A stretch of 64,000 nt of DNA, taken from Rhodocyclales bacterium (GTDB lineage Bacteria > Pseudomonadota > Gammaproteobacteria > Burkholderiales > Rhodocyclaceae). Below the pieces are notes generated by a model. That model was not told the origin of the DNA and searched no databases. It saw only the letters and a list, made by a program, of their open reading frames with translations. Both the position numbers and the translations under genes were made by a program. Shown piece after piece: positions 24,055-32,511 of the stretch. The stretch is taken from assembly GCA_016235025.1 (NCBI GenBank), contig JACRMV010000001.1:496001-560000 (forward strand). Reading direction: 5' to 3'. Each line of letters begins with the position of its first letter. Within the stretch, counting starts at the first letter, position 1.

Positions 24055-25748
24055 AGCATCTCACGATTCGACGCGGGGCCACGGTCGTTCGCACCATAAC
24101 GTTCAAGAAGGGACTGAACCTAATCCTGGACAAGCCGACCAGCCAGAAAACCCAATCAGGAAACAACCTCGGGAAAACAACGGTCCTACGCCTGATCGAC
24201 TTCTGCCTTGGTTCTGACGGCGACGACATCTGGCAAGACTCCGAGTTCAAGAGGAGCATCAATCGGGATGTTTATGACTTTCTCCATGGTGCGACGCCTA
24301 TCACTGTAGAGCTGGCACTCGAATCTGGAAGGGGCGATGGCCATTTGTTCGTGCGTTCATTCAACGCGAAGAAAAGCGACCCGAACGCCTTCAGAACCAA
24401 CAAGGATAATCACAAGAACGTCACCGAGTACCGGGCTGCGGTACGGAGCATCCTGTTCAATGCGGGTGGCACAAAGCCGACGCTGCGCCAACTGTGCCCG
24501 AAGTTTGTTCGCTCTTCCCCGCAAATCATGGGCAAGACGCTTAAGTTCTTGGGCGACTACGGGAGTGAGGCGGACTATGAGGCTCTGCACCTGTTTCTGT
24601 TTGGCTTCTTTGCTGTTGACGTGCTCGAAGAGCGCCCACGCCTGCAGACCCAACGCAAGAAGCTGGAGCGTGACCTGCAAGCCTTGACACGAACGCGGGA
24701 CGAGGGCGAGATCGAGCAGTTGCTGCTCCACCTGCAAAGTGAAGTTCAGGATTTGTCGCTGTCGAGCCAGGCGCGAGGCGAAGTGCCGGAGATCGCGACG
24801 CACGCTGATCGAGTATCAGAAATACGCTCGCGTGCTGCAAGTATTGCGGCGTCGCTGGGTCGCGTCGAAGCGGAGGTGAATTCCATTCACCTCGCAGTCG
24901 AAGAACTACAAAGCGAATACGCGGATATCGATCGTCAGACCATTGAACGCATCTACAAGGAAGCTCAGCGCTACATCCCAAAACTTCAGCACGATTGGAA
25001 TGAGTTGACCGAATTTATTCAGAACCTTCGCGGCAGGAAGGAGCGGTTTCTTCAGGCTCAGGCCAGCGATCTTGAGGAAAAGGCGACTGCGCTACGCATA
25101 GAACTTGAGGCGCTACAGGCACAAGAGAAGACCGAAATCGGCGCACTCATGAAGTCTAGGGCCTTCAATCAAGCCTTGGAAGTACGCGCGGACCTTCAGG
25201 ATAGGCTTAAACGACTCGGCAGCTTGGAACAGGATATCGCTGACATCCGTGAATTAAAGACCCAGATTGGCAACGTTGCGAATCGCCTCGCTGCCACGAA
25301 AGAGCAGATCGAAAAGGGCAAAGCAAAGTTGCGCGAGAACGTCGCGATCTTCAACCGGTACTTTTCCAAGCTGTCTAAGGAGTTGTACGGTGAGGAGTAC
25401 CTACTTCACTTCGATGAAACTGAGCGCGGCTCGGTGGCCTTTCGCCTTTCGAGTGTGGGTTCCAATGTCGGCTCCGGTAAGAAGATGTCGCAGACAGCCG
25501 CTTTTGACCTTGCGTACATCGACTTCTTGCGTGCGACGCGGACCCCGTTTCCAACCTTCGTGTGCCACGATGGGCTGGAGAGCATTCACGGGAACCAGCT
25601 TGCGGCGCTGCTGCAGATTGCCGCTACCCTAAATGGTCAACTCATCGTAGCAACGTTGCGGGACAAGCTACCCGCAATGCAGAAGACGTTCATTACCGAT
25701 AACACAGTGCTTGAGCTTTCTCAGGACGACAAGCTCTTTGGCCTATAG
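24045..25748 (+). CDS. YydD/DUF2326-like ABC-type ATPase of the ABC-3C operon
   Basis: The 567-residue SMC-like ATPase starts MQLEHLTIRRGATVVRTITF. The N-terminal ATPase half has a Walker A-like SGNNLGKTTVLRLIDFCLG around residue 45. Its spacing is GxxxGKT, one residue shorter than the usual loop. Residues 190-430 form long coiled coils (Lys/Glu/Leu-rich heptads). The C-terminal half contains KKMSQTAAFDLAYIDFLRAT and a Walker B-like TFVCHDGLESIHGNQL. This is the DUF2326/YydD architecture. In ABC-3C systems such ATPases are proposed to sense foreign nucleic acid or replication intermediates and to license the effector. Role inferred from family. Confidence 0.8.
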   Translation: MQLEHLTIRRGATVVRTITFKKGLNLILDKPTSQKTQSGNNLGKTTVLRLIDFCLGSDGDDIWQDSEFKRSINRDVYDFLHGATPITVELALESGRGDGHLFVRSFNAKKSDPNAFRTNKDNHKNVTEYRAAVRSILFNAGGTKPTLRQLCPKFVRSSPQIMGKTLKFLGDYGSEADYEALHLFLFGFFAVDVLEERPRLQTQRKKLERDLQALTRTRDEGEIEQLLLHLQSEVQDLSLSSQARGEVPEIATHADRVSEIRSRAASIAASLGRVEAEVNSIHLAVEELQSEYADIDRQTIERIYKEAQRYIPKLQHDWNELTEFIQNLRGRKERFLQAQASDLEEKATALRIELEALQAQEKTEIGALMKSRAFNQALEVRADLQDRLKRLGSLEQDIADIRELKTQIGNVANRLAATKEQIEKGKAKLRENVAIFNRYFSKLSKELYGEEYLLHFDETERGSVAFRLSSVGSNVGSGKKMSQTAAFDLAYIDFLRATRTPFPTFVCHDGLESIHGNQLAALLQIAATLNGQLIVATLRDKLPAMQKTFITDNTVLELSQDDKLFGL

Positions 25749-25915
25749 GTTGCGTTTTACCCTACGCGGCATCGGGATTGGATCGTGCAGAAAAGGCAAA
25801 GTCACCGACCATACTGGTCTGGCCTCCGCTTTCAAGGTTGGTCAAGCGGATCGCCAAATCTGGTTGGGGTCGGGAGTTCCCGTCGGCTTACGGCGGGAAC
25901 AGTAGCTGCCCAGCC

Positions 25916-28582
25916 TCACCACTTCTCTATAAATGCGGGCAACAACGATTGAATTTTGAGTGGAACTCCCTGATAACAAACCATACCAAGATAAGTCGCA
26001 GCTCGGGTTGCGCCGACGTACAAATAGCGATCAAACAATTCAGGCTTTTGCTCGGCAAGCCTATCTACGCCGGCAAAGAAAACGGCCTCGAACTCCAACC
26101 CCTTGATGTGCTGGATGTCAAAAACTCGGACATCAGCGCCCTCGCCAAGCGCCTTTCCTTCCTCGCACGCTACCGCTTTTAGATTGACGCCTTCGAGATA
26201 ACTTGTCAGGCGTTCAGCCATGGGCTTGACGTCCTCTTCTGCATTGACGAGCACTGCAATCGTGGGCATTTGCTTGACCGCTCGCTCAACTTCCGTAATG
26301 CGTTCTGCAATCCACCTTGCTGCTTCGTCCTCGTTAGCTTGCGCTAGCAGTACCGGCTTGACGCCCTCATGAGTGCTCTCTTTCGGCAACTCTCCCAGTG
26401 AGGTCAGGTCGCCTTCCTGTAAACGCAGCAAGTCGCCGGAAAAAGTATTAAGCGCGCGGCTCTGCCGATAGACCTGGGTTATAAATTTTGCAGAAATGCG
26501 TGGAGACACCCAGGCTAACTGCTCCATGGCACGAATACCGAAGTGGGTGATACGCTGATTGAAGTCACCGCAGGCAAAGAATGAACGGCCCTTGAGGGTT
26601 GTCAGGCTTTCCATGCAGGCCAGTTGCAGCATCGAAAAGTCGGTGGCTTCATCCACCATGATCTGATTTCTGAACAAGCTGGCCAGATTTCGCAACAATT
26701 CATACCGAGGCGCGTCCAGATCCTTTTCGATAAACGATTGGGACAATAACGTTCTACAATTTCTCAACATCAGCAGCACGATGGCATCCAGCTCCATGGC
26801 AGACAGATGCAACGGGTTTGACGCTGCCTCGCAATAAAATTCTGTGGCGACGTTCCTTTCCTTGCGGAACAAGCGATAGCTTGTCGGCACATCACTAACA
26901 TAGCGCCGAAACGCATTCACGAAGCGTCGCAAACCATTCTGAAAGCTGATGCGTTGACCGATCTCCAACAACACGGCATCCGCCGGCAATGCGTCACCTA
27001 GCCATAGCACAACCTTTGACGCGCGTGAACTTTTGGGCAGGCTGCGCTTGCGATACCTGTTGCGGGCAAGTGTTCTGAGTGCAGCCAAATAGGCTTTGAC
27101 GGCATTCTGGATATCACCGGCATTTGGGTTGCCGCTCGCTTCTGCGTCATCCTCATCGAACTCCGCTTCCTCGTCGGGCTCGTCGTCGTCTTGCAGGCTT
27201 GCCAGATACTGCGCCAATCGCTGAAACACCTCCTTATCCCGATTAAATACTTGGTTACGCTCCTGCTTGAGCAAGGTATCGGCAATGCCTTTGGATTCGT
27301 CCAGCACGGCTTTGAGTAGCGCTTCCTGTTTGCCCAAATCGCGGTACACCTCCATCCACGCGCGGCTGTCCAGCCCTTCGGCTAGCTGCAGTAACTGCTC
27401 CGCAATCGGCATACCGCCCGCAGGCGCAGACTCCGTCACAATCGTGGCGCCGTCTTTCAATTGGGTTTTCAAGCGCTGATCATGGAATTCGCTGAAAGCC
27501 TCATACCAGGCACGCGGGTCAGTAACCGCCGCTGCCGCCAAATTGACCATGTCTGGCTTGAACGTATATTTGCCACCATTGGCGGTTCGCAATACACCCA
27601 GCGTATTGCGCGCAATATCATTGCGATAGGCCAACCAGGTCTTTATTCGCGCATCGGAGGCAGGCACCTGCTCGCGGTTAAAGGCTTCCTTCAGATAATG
27701 CTTAAGCAACTCCGTAGGGGTAAACATCAGCCAGTTACTGTCGTGCGGTGTGCTTTGACCGGGCTCATTGGCCACGCGGCGTTCGTTTTCTTCGAGATTG
27801 TCGATGTCGAGCTTTTGCCCCAGCCGCTTTATCAAGGTGGTGGTTTTGCCGGTGCCCGGTGGACCAAGAATGATCAACTGGCTATCCAGCGGCAAACGGA
27901 AAATTTCTCCCTGAAACTGGTCAAGAATGGGCTGATCACGCAAACCCATGGCCGTGCGTATCTGGTGACTGATACCCGCCTGTACGCCACCGGCCACCGC
28001 AGCTTGTTCGAGCAACTGGTCTAACTCATCACCCGCATCAAGACCACCCGCACCCAGCAACGCACGCAGTGAATCAATAGAAAACACGCCCAAATCGACG
28101 TGGCGATATTGATTGCCAGTTGAATCCCACTCACCGTCCACCATACCGGGGCGAAAGCTGGTCTTTTCAACCAAAGAGAACAATTGCCGTTGCCCTTGCA
28201 AGGTGACGCTTGCTTCTTCTCCCACAGGCAGTTCGGCTAGGCGCCCAATGGGCGATCCGTAACTTGCCAGTTGTTTACCGGATGCCAAGGGTAGGCTGCT
28301 TTTGCGGGCAATGTATACCACCCGTTCTCGGCCTTCATCATCTTCCAGCACCAGTCGAGCAATGGATGGCTCGCGTTTCAATGCCTCCCAAGATTCGCGA
28401 TTGGCATGACTGATATTTTCAAGGTTCTGAAATGCTTGTCCGCCTGTCAGTGTGTTGCCGCTGGCAAAGCTGTTGGCGGATGCATGCCATTCGGAAGCTA
28501 GCTTCTGTGCGGCACCATCCGCAATTTCAGCAATGGTGCTCAGTGCTTCTTTGGCGAGTGCTTCAAATTCTGCTTGGCTCAC
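25916..28582 (-). CDS. Stand-alone superfamily 1 (UvrD/Rep-like) helicase
   Basis: The 888-residue protein has SF1 helicase motifs: Walker A LIILGPPGTGKTTTLIKRLG near residue 240, motif II MVDEATDFSMLQ near residue 645, motif III-like FFACGDFNQRI, and motif VI DRYLYVGATRAATY near the end. The first 220 residues are a separate region (EALAKEALSTIAEIADGAAQ and a beta-rich segment) that I do not recognise. An acidic loop (DDDEPDEEAEFDEDDAE) lies near residue 467. It converges on the ABC-3C ATPase gene. Large lone SF1 helicases with added N-terminal domains are frequent in defence islands. No nuclease partner is next to it, so the function is unknown. Confidence 0.85.
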   Translation of the reverse strand: MSQAEFEALAKEALSTIAEIADGAAQKLASEWHASANSFASGNTLTGGQAFQNLENISHANRESWEALKREPSIARLVLEDDEGRERVVYIARKSSLPLASGKQLASYGSPIGRLAELPVGEEASVTLQGQRQLFSLVEKTSFRPGMVDGEWDSTGNQYRHVDLGVFSIDSLRALLGAGGLDAGDELDQLLEQAAVAGGVQAGISHQIRTAMGLRDQPILDQFQGEIFRLPLDSQLIILGPPGTGKTTTLIKRLGQKLDIDNLEENERRVANEPGQSTPHDSNWLMFTPTELLKHYLKEAFNREQVPASDARIKTWLAYRNDIARNTLGVLRTANGGKYTFKPDMVNLAAAAVTDPRAWYEAFSEFHDQRLKTQLKDGATIVTESAPAGGMPIAEQLLQLAEGLDSRAWMEVYRDLGKQEALLKAVLDESKGIADTLLKQERNQVFNRDKEVFQRLAQYLASLQDDDEPDEEAEFDEDDAEASGNPNAGDIQNAVKAYLAALRTLARNRYRKRSLPKSSRASKVVLWLGDALPADAVLLEIGQRISFQNGLRRFVNAFRRYVSDVPTSYRLFRKERNVATEFYCEAASNPLHLSAMELDAIVLLMLRNCRTLLSQSFIEKDLDAPRYELLRNLASLFRNQIMVDEATDFSMLQLACMESLTTLKGRSFFACGDFNQRITHFGIRAMEQLAWVSPRISAKFITQVYRQSRALNTFSGDLLRLQEGDLTSLGELPKESTHEGVKPVLLAQANEDEAARWIAERITEVERAVKQMPTIAVLVNAEEDVKPMAERLTSYLEGVNLKAVACEEGKALGEGADVRVFDIQHIKGLEFEAVFFAGVDRLAEQKPELFDRYLYVGATRAATYLGMVCYQGVPLKIQSLLPAFIEKW

Positions 28583-28864
28583 TGATTGCTCCCCTTTGTT
28601 GGCGCGTTTTAACTACCCAAGGCTGCGCGTTGAAATTTATACCATGGGGGTTTGCTATACGTTATGCCAACGGCGGATGAAAAGTGGAGCGCAATCGTCG
28701 TTGCTGTTCGCATAATGCCACCAACAGCTTTGATCTGCCAGATTGCGGAAGGCTCGGCGCAGGGAAAATGGAGCCCAATGTCACGATTGAACTACACGAC
28801 TTCTTGAAGAAAGCGGGTACTTGGGCGCCAGGGTCAGTGTTCAGCGAAACGCAGCTTGAGATCC

Positions 28865-29132
28865 TTGGATTCAACCGGTGGATGCAACACACTAGAAACT
28901 GCATATGCAGAACTTCTGCGATCCACATAGCCCTTGGCAGCGTGGGTCTAACGAAAATACGAATGGATTGTTGCGGCAGTATTTCCCCAAGGGCATAGAC
29001 ATCTCGGGCTACTCGCAAGCACAACTAAATGCCGTAGCCAGGAAACTGAATGGGCGCCCAAGGAAAACACTAAACTACGAAACGCCCGCTGAACGATTCA
29101 GCCAATCTGTTGCATCCACCGGTTGAATCCAA
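28865..29132 (+). mobile_element. IS30-family remnant with intact ends and deleted interior
   Basis: Perfect 25-bp inverted ends are present: TTGGATTCAACCGGTGGATG CAACA at 28865-28889 and its exact complement at 29108-29132. Between them is only the C-terminal part of an IS30-type transposase, so about three quarters of a normal element is missing. Outside both ends, after a 7-bp gap on each side, lie GCAGCTT (28851-28857) and AAGCTGC (29140-29146). These are either extended ends or the two halves of a palindromic target, which IS30 elements prefer. With both ends intact it could be moved in trans, like a MITE. Confidence 0.75.
28905..29126 (+). pseudogene. IS30-family transposase C-terminal fragment
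   Basis: The translated frame contains [40 protein letters not shown] and [20 protein letters not shown], the conserved C-terminal third of IS30 transposases including the [14 protein letters not shown] catalytic-end motif. The DDE domain N-terminal to it and the HTH are missing. It lies between the intact inverted ends, so the deletion is internal rather than a truncation by a neighbour. It is not expected to give an active transposase. Confidence 0.8.
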
Positions 29133-29210
29133 GATCGGTAAGCTGCCACACATCTTGCAAACGTCATCGGCCCATTGTGGGTCGAGTGTGTGAGTACGCT
29201 AGACTGAAAA

Positions 29211-29300
29211 GCGGCCGTTCAGCGGGAACTGAAGCCGAAGGACAGCTTACCGACACATTGCTGACCGAGTAGGGCGGCCAGTCGAATGGCCGTTCAGGCC
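29211..29300 (-). repeat. Diverged inter-cassette repeat, copy B
   Basis: This is the inverted, diverged partner of copy A at 22579-22668. It lies in the 309-bp gene-free gap (29133-29441) between the IS30 remnant and the IS1182-family element. It contains CAGCTTACCG (29243-29252), whose complement CGGTAAGCTG also occurs at 29136-29145 beside the IS30 remnant, so the gap holds several short inverted repeats. Confidence 0.55.
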
Positions 29301-29441
29301 GACGATCTACCTGTCACCGTAACTCGACCAACAACAGAAGGTCGGCCTTAGCTGACATTGGCGTCAGGCCAGTTAACTGACCATGCCGATTCAGATCACT
29401 CGACCGGCCGCTCTCGCCTGCCGCTTAGGACGGCATCCGAC

Positions 29442-31023
29442 CTATTCTGTTGAAAAACTCCTGGACATGCTATATGCATTGATGATATGATTATGGCATT
29501 GTTTATGAGGATGCATTGCCATGATGGGTCGTCAAGCAACAGGTCGTGAGCAGTTGTTCTACACCTTCAGCATGGAAGACCACGTTCCGGAGGGCCATCT
29601 GCTTCGGGGCATTCATCAGTTTCTCGACCTGAGTGCGTTCCGGCAACACATGGAACCGTTCTACAGCTCCGTTGGACGGCCCTCGATTGATCCGGAGCTG
29701 ATGATCCGCATGCTGATCGTCGGCTACTGCTTCGGCATTCGTTCAGAGCGGCGGCTGTGCGAGGAAGTCCATCTCAACCTGGCCTACCGCTGGTTCTGTC
29801 GGCTGGGCCTTGAAGATTCGGTACCGAATCACTCGACGTTCTCCAAGAATCGGCACGGTCGCTTTCGTGACAGCGAGGCTTTTCGCCATTTGTTCGAAGG
29901 TGTTCTTCAGCGCTGCATGGCCGAAGGGCTGGTACGCGGCGAAGGCTTCGCGACCGACGCCAGCATCGTCAAGGCCGATGCGCAGCGGCAAAGTGGTGTG
30001 CCTGGGGATCAACCGATTGATTGGGGAAACCCGGAGGAGGCAACCCAGCCGGTGCGCGAGTACCTGGCCGCACTGGAGGAAACGAATGATCCGGGTACGC
30101 CGCGCAAATCCATTTCGCTGACCGATCCCTCGGCCTCCTGGACTTGTGCTCCCGGCGGTCCGGCCTTCTTCGCCTATTCGACGAACTATCTGATCGATCT
30201 TAAAGCCGGCATCATCGTCGACGTCGAAGCGTCGGCCGTCAATTCGGCAGCAGAGGTTGAGGCAACCCGAACGATGATTGATCGGGTCGAGGACAAATTC
30301 GACCTGAAGCCGGAACGCTTGGTCGGCGATACCAACTACGGTTCGGCCGCCATGCTTGGCTGGCTGGTCGATGAGAAACAGATCGAACCGCATGCGCCGG
30401 TTTGGAACAAGACCGAGCGTGAGGATGGAACATTCTCGTCCAGCGAGTTTGAGTGGAATGCGCAGACCAGCGAATACTGCTGCCCCGCAGGCAAGGCTCT
30501 TCGCTCCAATTGGCGTCCCTTCAAGAATCCACGCACACATATTACAAAGGCGGACACCACCGTCTATCGCTCAAGACAGTTCGACTGCGTCAAATGCCCG
30601 ATGAAGAACCAGTGCTGTCCGAACACGCCGATTCGCAAGATCGCCCGCAGCATCCATGAGGACGCGCGTAATGTGGCTCGCGCCATCGCTACAACCGATG
30701 CCTACGCACAGTCTCGCAAGGATCGAAAAAAGGTTGAAATGCTGTTCGCTCATCTCAAGCGCATCCTGAAACTCGACAAGTTACGATTGCGTGGCTTCAG
30801 TGGTGCGGAAGATGAGTTCTTGCTTGCAGCAACCGCGCAGAATTTACGAAGAATGGCAATGTGGTTGATGCCAAAAGCACCAAAATCAGAACTGATCCCC
30901 GCATAACAGCGGGTTGGAGGCGTGTCGCCTTCAGAATCCCACCATCAACTTCGCCATCACTTCAGTTTCTCCACAGCCGGCCTCATCCGCCAAAAATTAA
31001 AACCGACTTTTTCAACAGAATAG
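29442..31023 (+). mobile_element. IS1182-family insertion sequence, apparently complete
   Basis: Terminal inverted repeats CTATTCTGTTGAAAAA (29442-29457) and TTTTTCAACAGAATAG (31008-31023) flank one intact transposase gene. Total length about 1.58 kb fits the family. Exact ends and any target duplication cannot be fixed from one copy; if the true tip is TTCTGTTG, the flanks read CCTA and TAGA. The element separates the helicase/ABC-3C part of the island from the E2-E1-JAB operon. Confidence 0.85.
29521..30906 (+). CDS. IS1182-family transposase
   Basis: The 461-residue DDE transposase catalyses movement of the surrounding element. The N-terminal domain reads MGRQATGREQLFYTFSMEDH and PEGHLLRGIHQFLD. 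The catalytic region includes GEGFATDASIVKADA (first Asp), VGDTNYGSAAMLGWL (second Asp), a Cys-rich insert (CPAGKAL, CVKCPMKNQCCP), and RKDRKKVEMLFAHLKRILKL with the last Glu. All key parts are present with no stop or shift, so it is probably active. Start ATG 29521 lies 80 bp inside the left end. Confidence 0.93.
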   Translation: MMGRQATGREQLFYTFSMEDHVPEGHLLRGIHQFLDLSAFRQHMEPFYSSVGRPSIDPELMIRMLIVGYCFGIRSERRLCEEVHLNLAYRWFCRLGLEDSVPNHSTFSKNRHGRFRDSEAFRHLFEGVLQRCMAEGLVRGEGFATDASIVKADAQRQSGVPGDQPIDWGNPEEATQPVREYLAALEETNDPGTPRKSISLTDPSASWTCAPGGPAFFAYSTNYLIDLKAGIIVDVEASAVNSAAEVEATRTMIDRVEDKFDLKPERLVGDTNYGSAAMLGWLVDEKQIEPHAPVWNKTEREDGTFSSSEFEWNAQTSEYCCPAGKALRSNWRPFKNPRTHITKADTTVYRSRQFDCVKCPMKNQCCPNTPIRKIARSIHEDARNVARAIATTDAYAQSRKDRKKVEMLFAHLKRILKLDKLRLRGFSGAEDEFLLAATAQNLRRMAMWLMPKAPKSELIPA

Positions 31024-31341
31024 ACCAGATGCGGGCGTTCGAGTCTGCGCTGCTTCCGGACATTCGCGAGTCCCAGGTCTCCTTTTTTGCGCAGTTTAGC
31101 AGGGCTAGAGAGCTCGCTAGAGACCGCGCACCGCCTCCGAAACAGGATTGGAAATTGTTCAGCGCCGAGACTCTCAGAGCGTTATCGGCATGGGATCGTC
31201 ATTGGCAGTGCTCACAACATTCTGGTTCGAGTTGATCGACTGCCGCGGATACTTGGACGAGGTTCTGCGTCCACGCATTTTTGACCACGGGTTCTTCCTC
31301 ACTCTCCCGGACTCGCGGATTCTCGACCCTCTCGTCGTCGC

Positions 31342-32511
31342 TTAAAGTTCGGGTGCGTAGGTATCCACAAGGCAGCGGGTCAGCTGCTCGCCCCGCTTGC
31401 TGAGCTTATCGATGCTCCTCTTCGACATTGGGTTGAAATTCGTCGGGTAGTCGACAACCTGATCTCGACTGACTAGGTCGGCAGGCCGGACCGGCAGCGC
31501 GCTATCCCGCTGGCCGAGATACGGCATTAGAAACCCCTGAATCTCTCCACTCGCGGCCATTCGGTGGAGCAGATTCTGAGTCATCGTTTGCGTCCGCCGG
31601 TGGATAGTGATGACCGTTGCCAGCATCCGCGACATCCAGAATGTCGGCCGTCTCGCTCCAGATGGCATTCCCTGGCCGGCATCACAAGCAATGATGAAGT
31701 CCACCGGGAACGCATTGGTACTGAACTCGCTGGAGCGCCCTGGCAGCATGCAAGAGACACCGAGATTGTCGTAAACACCCCCATCCGTGATGATGACGCG
31801 ATGCTTCGTTTCGACACCGTATTTGGTGAATGTCAGGTAGTGGTCGAGCGCGGGCAGGAACGCAGGGAATGCCGCGGAAGCGGCGACCGCGGTTGCGACA
31901 CGCGGGGTCTCTATCAGCCTGCCGAATCGCCAACATCCGCTATCAACGGAGCCATAGCGGAATGCCGTCTCGGTACGGAGCTCAGCCGCATTGATGACGA
32001 CCGATAGCTCTCGGCGCCCAACAGCATCCATGCGCCGGTCACCAAAATAGCGACGAACGAGGTGACGCTCGAAAGCCGTCGTGAAGCTCGCAAACCTTGG
32101 GGCAAAATCGAGGATCTGCTCGGCGATCGGTTCTAGCCACTTGGGCTGTATCTGCACGAGGCTCAGCAACCATCCCATGAGCTGGAGAGTCCGCGCCAGA
32201 ATGGCTGCCACGCCGGCGAGGACCGTGGCGACCACGATCTTTGGCAGTTCGAACGACAGGAACGTCTCGCGGGCAATTCCCCACACTATGCCGCGCGAGA
32301 GCGCCGCCTCGACGCGACACGCAAAAGCTTCGAACGGTTCATCGCTGTAGGCGTAGAGCGCCGCGATGACACTGCCACCCGAGACCCCCGAAAGCACCGC
32401 GACTTTGTCCAGGATTCCGCGGTCGTGCAGCGCGCGCAGGCAACCCAGGTGAAAGGCGATGGCCCGAGAACCGCCACCCGAGAGAGCTAGGCCGATTTTC
32501 GGGGGACTCAT
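31342..32511 (-). CDS. Patatin-like phospholipase, effector of E2-E1-JAB operon
   Basis: The 389-residue patatin has the oxyanion GGGSR at residues 12-16, the nucleophile elbow GVSGG with Ser44, and the catalytic Asp in ITDGGVYDN (Asp244). A hydrophobic stretch at residues 91-123 could insert in the membrane. Patatins hydrolyse phospholipids and serve as cell-killing effectors (CapV) in CBASS. Here the gene is the last of three overlapping genes, with ATGA overlap to the E2-E1-JAB gene. No cyclic-nucleotide synthase is nearby, so the effector would need another trigger. The effector role is inferred; the catalytic motifs are seen. Confidence 0.88.
   Translation of the reverse strand: MSPPKIGLALSGGGSRAIAFHLGCLRALHDRGILDKVAVLSGVSGGSVIAALYAYSDEPFEAFACRVEAALSRGIVWGIARETFLSFELPKIVVATVLAGVAAILARTLQLMGWLLSLVQIQPKWLEPIAEQILDFAPRFASFTTAFERHLVRRYFGDRRMDAVGRRELSVVINAAELRTETAFRYGSVDSGCWRFGRLIETPRVATAVAASAAFPAFLPALDHYLTFTKYGVETKHRVIITDGGVYDNLGVSCMLPGRSSEFSTNAFPVDFIIACDAGQGMPSGARRPTFWMSRMLATVITIHRRTQTMTQNLLHRMAASGEIQGFLMPYLGQRDSALPVRPADLVSRDQVVDYPTNFNPMSKRSIDKLSKRGEQLTRCLVDTYAPEL

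Noticed and set aside
28684-28998. 104-aa plus-strand frame overlapping the IS30 left end
   Set aside because: It crosses the terminal repeat and runs out of frame with the transposase remnant, so it is a chance frame.
29133-29441. Possible CRISPR-like or integron-type repeats in the gap before the IS1182 element
   Set aside because: Repeats are few, unequal and inverted rather than regularly spaced direct repeats. No cas or integrase gene lies nearby.
31044-31340. Short frames between the IS1182 element and the patatin gene
   Set aside because: No start with ribosome site and no family. Treated as gene-free scar DNA.
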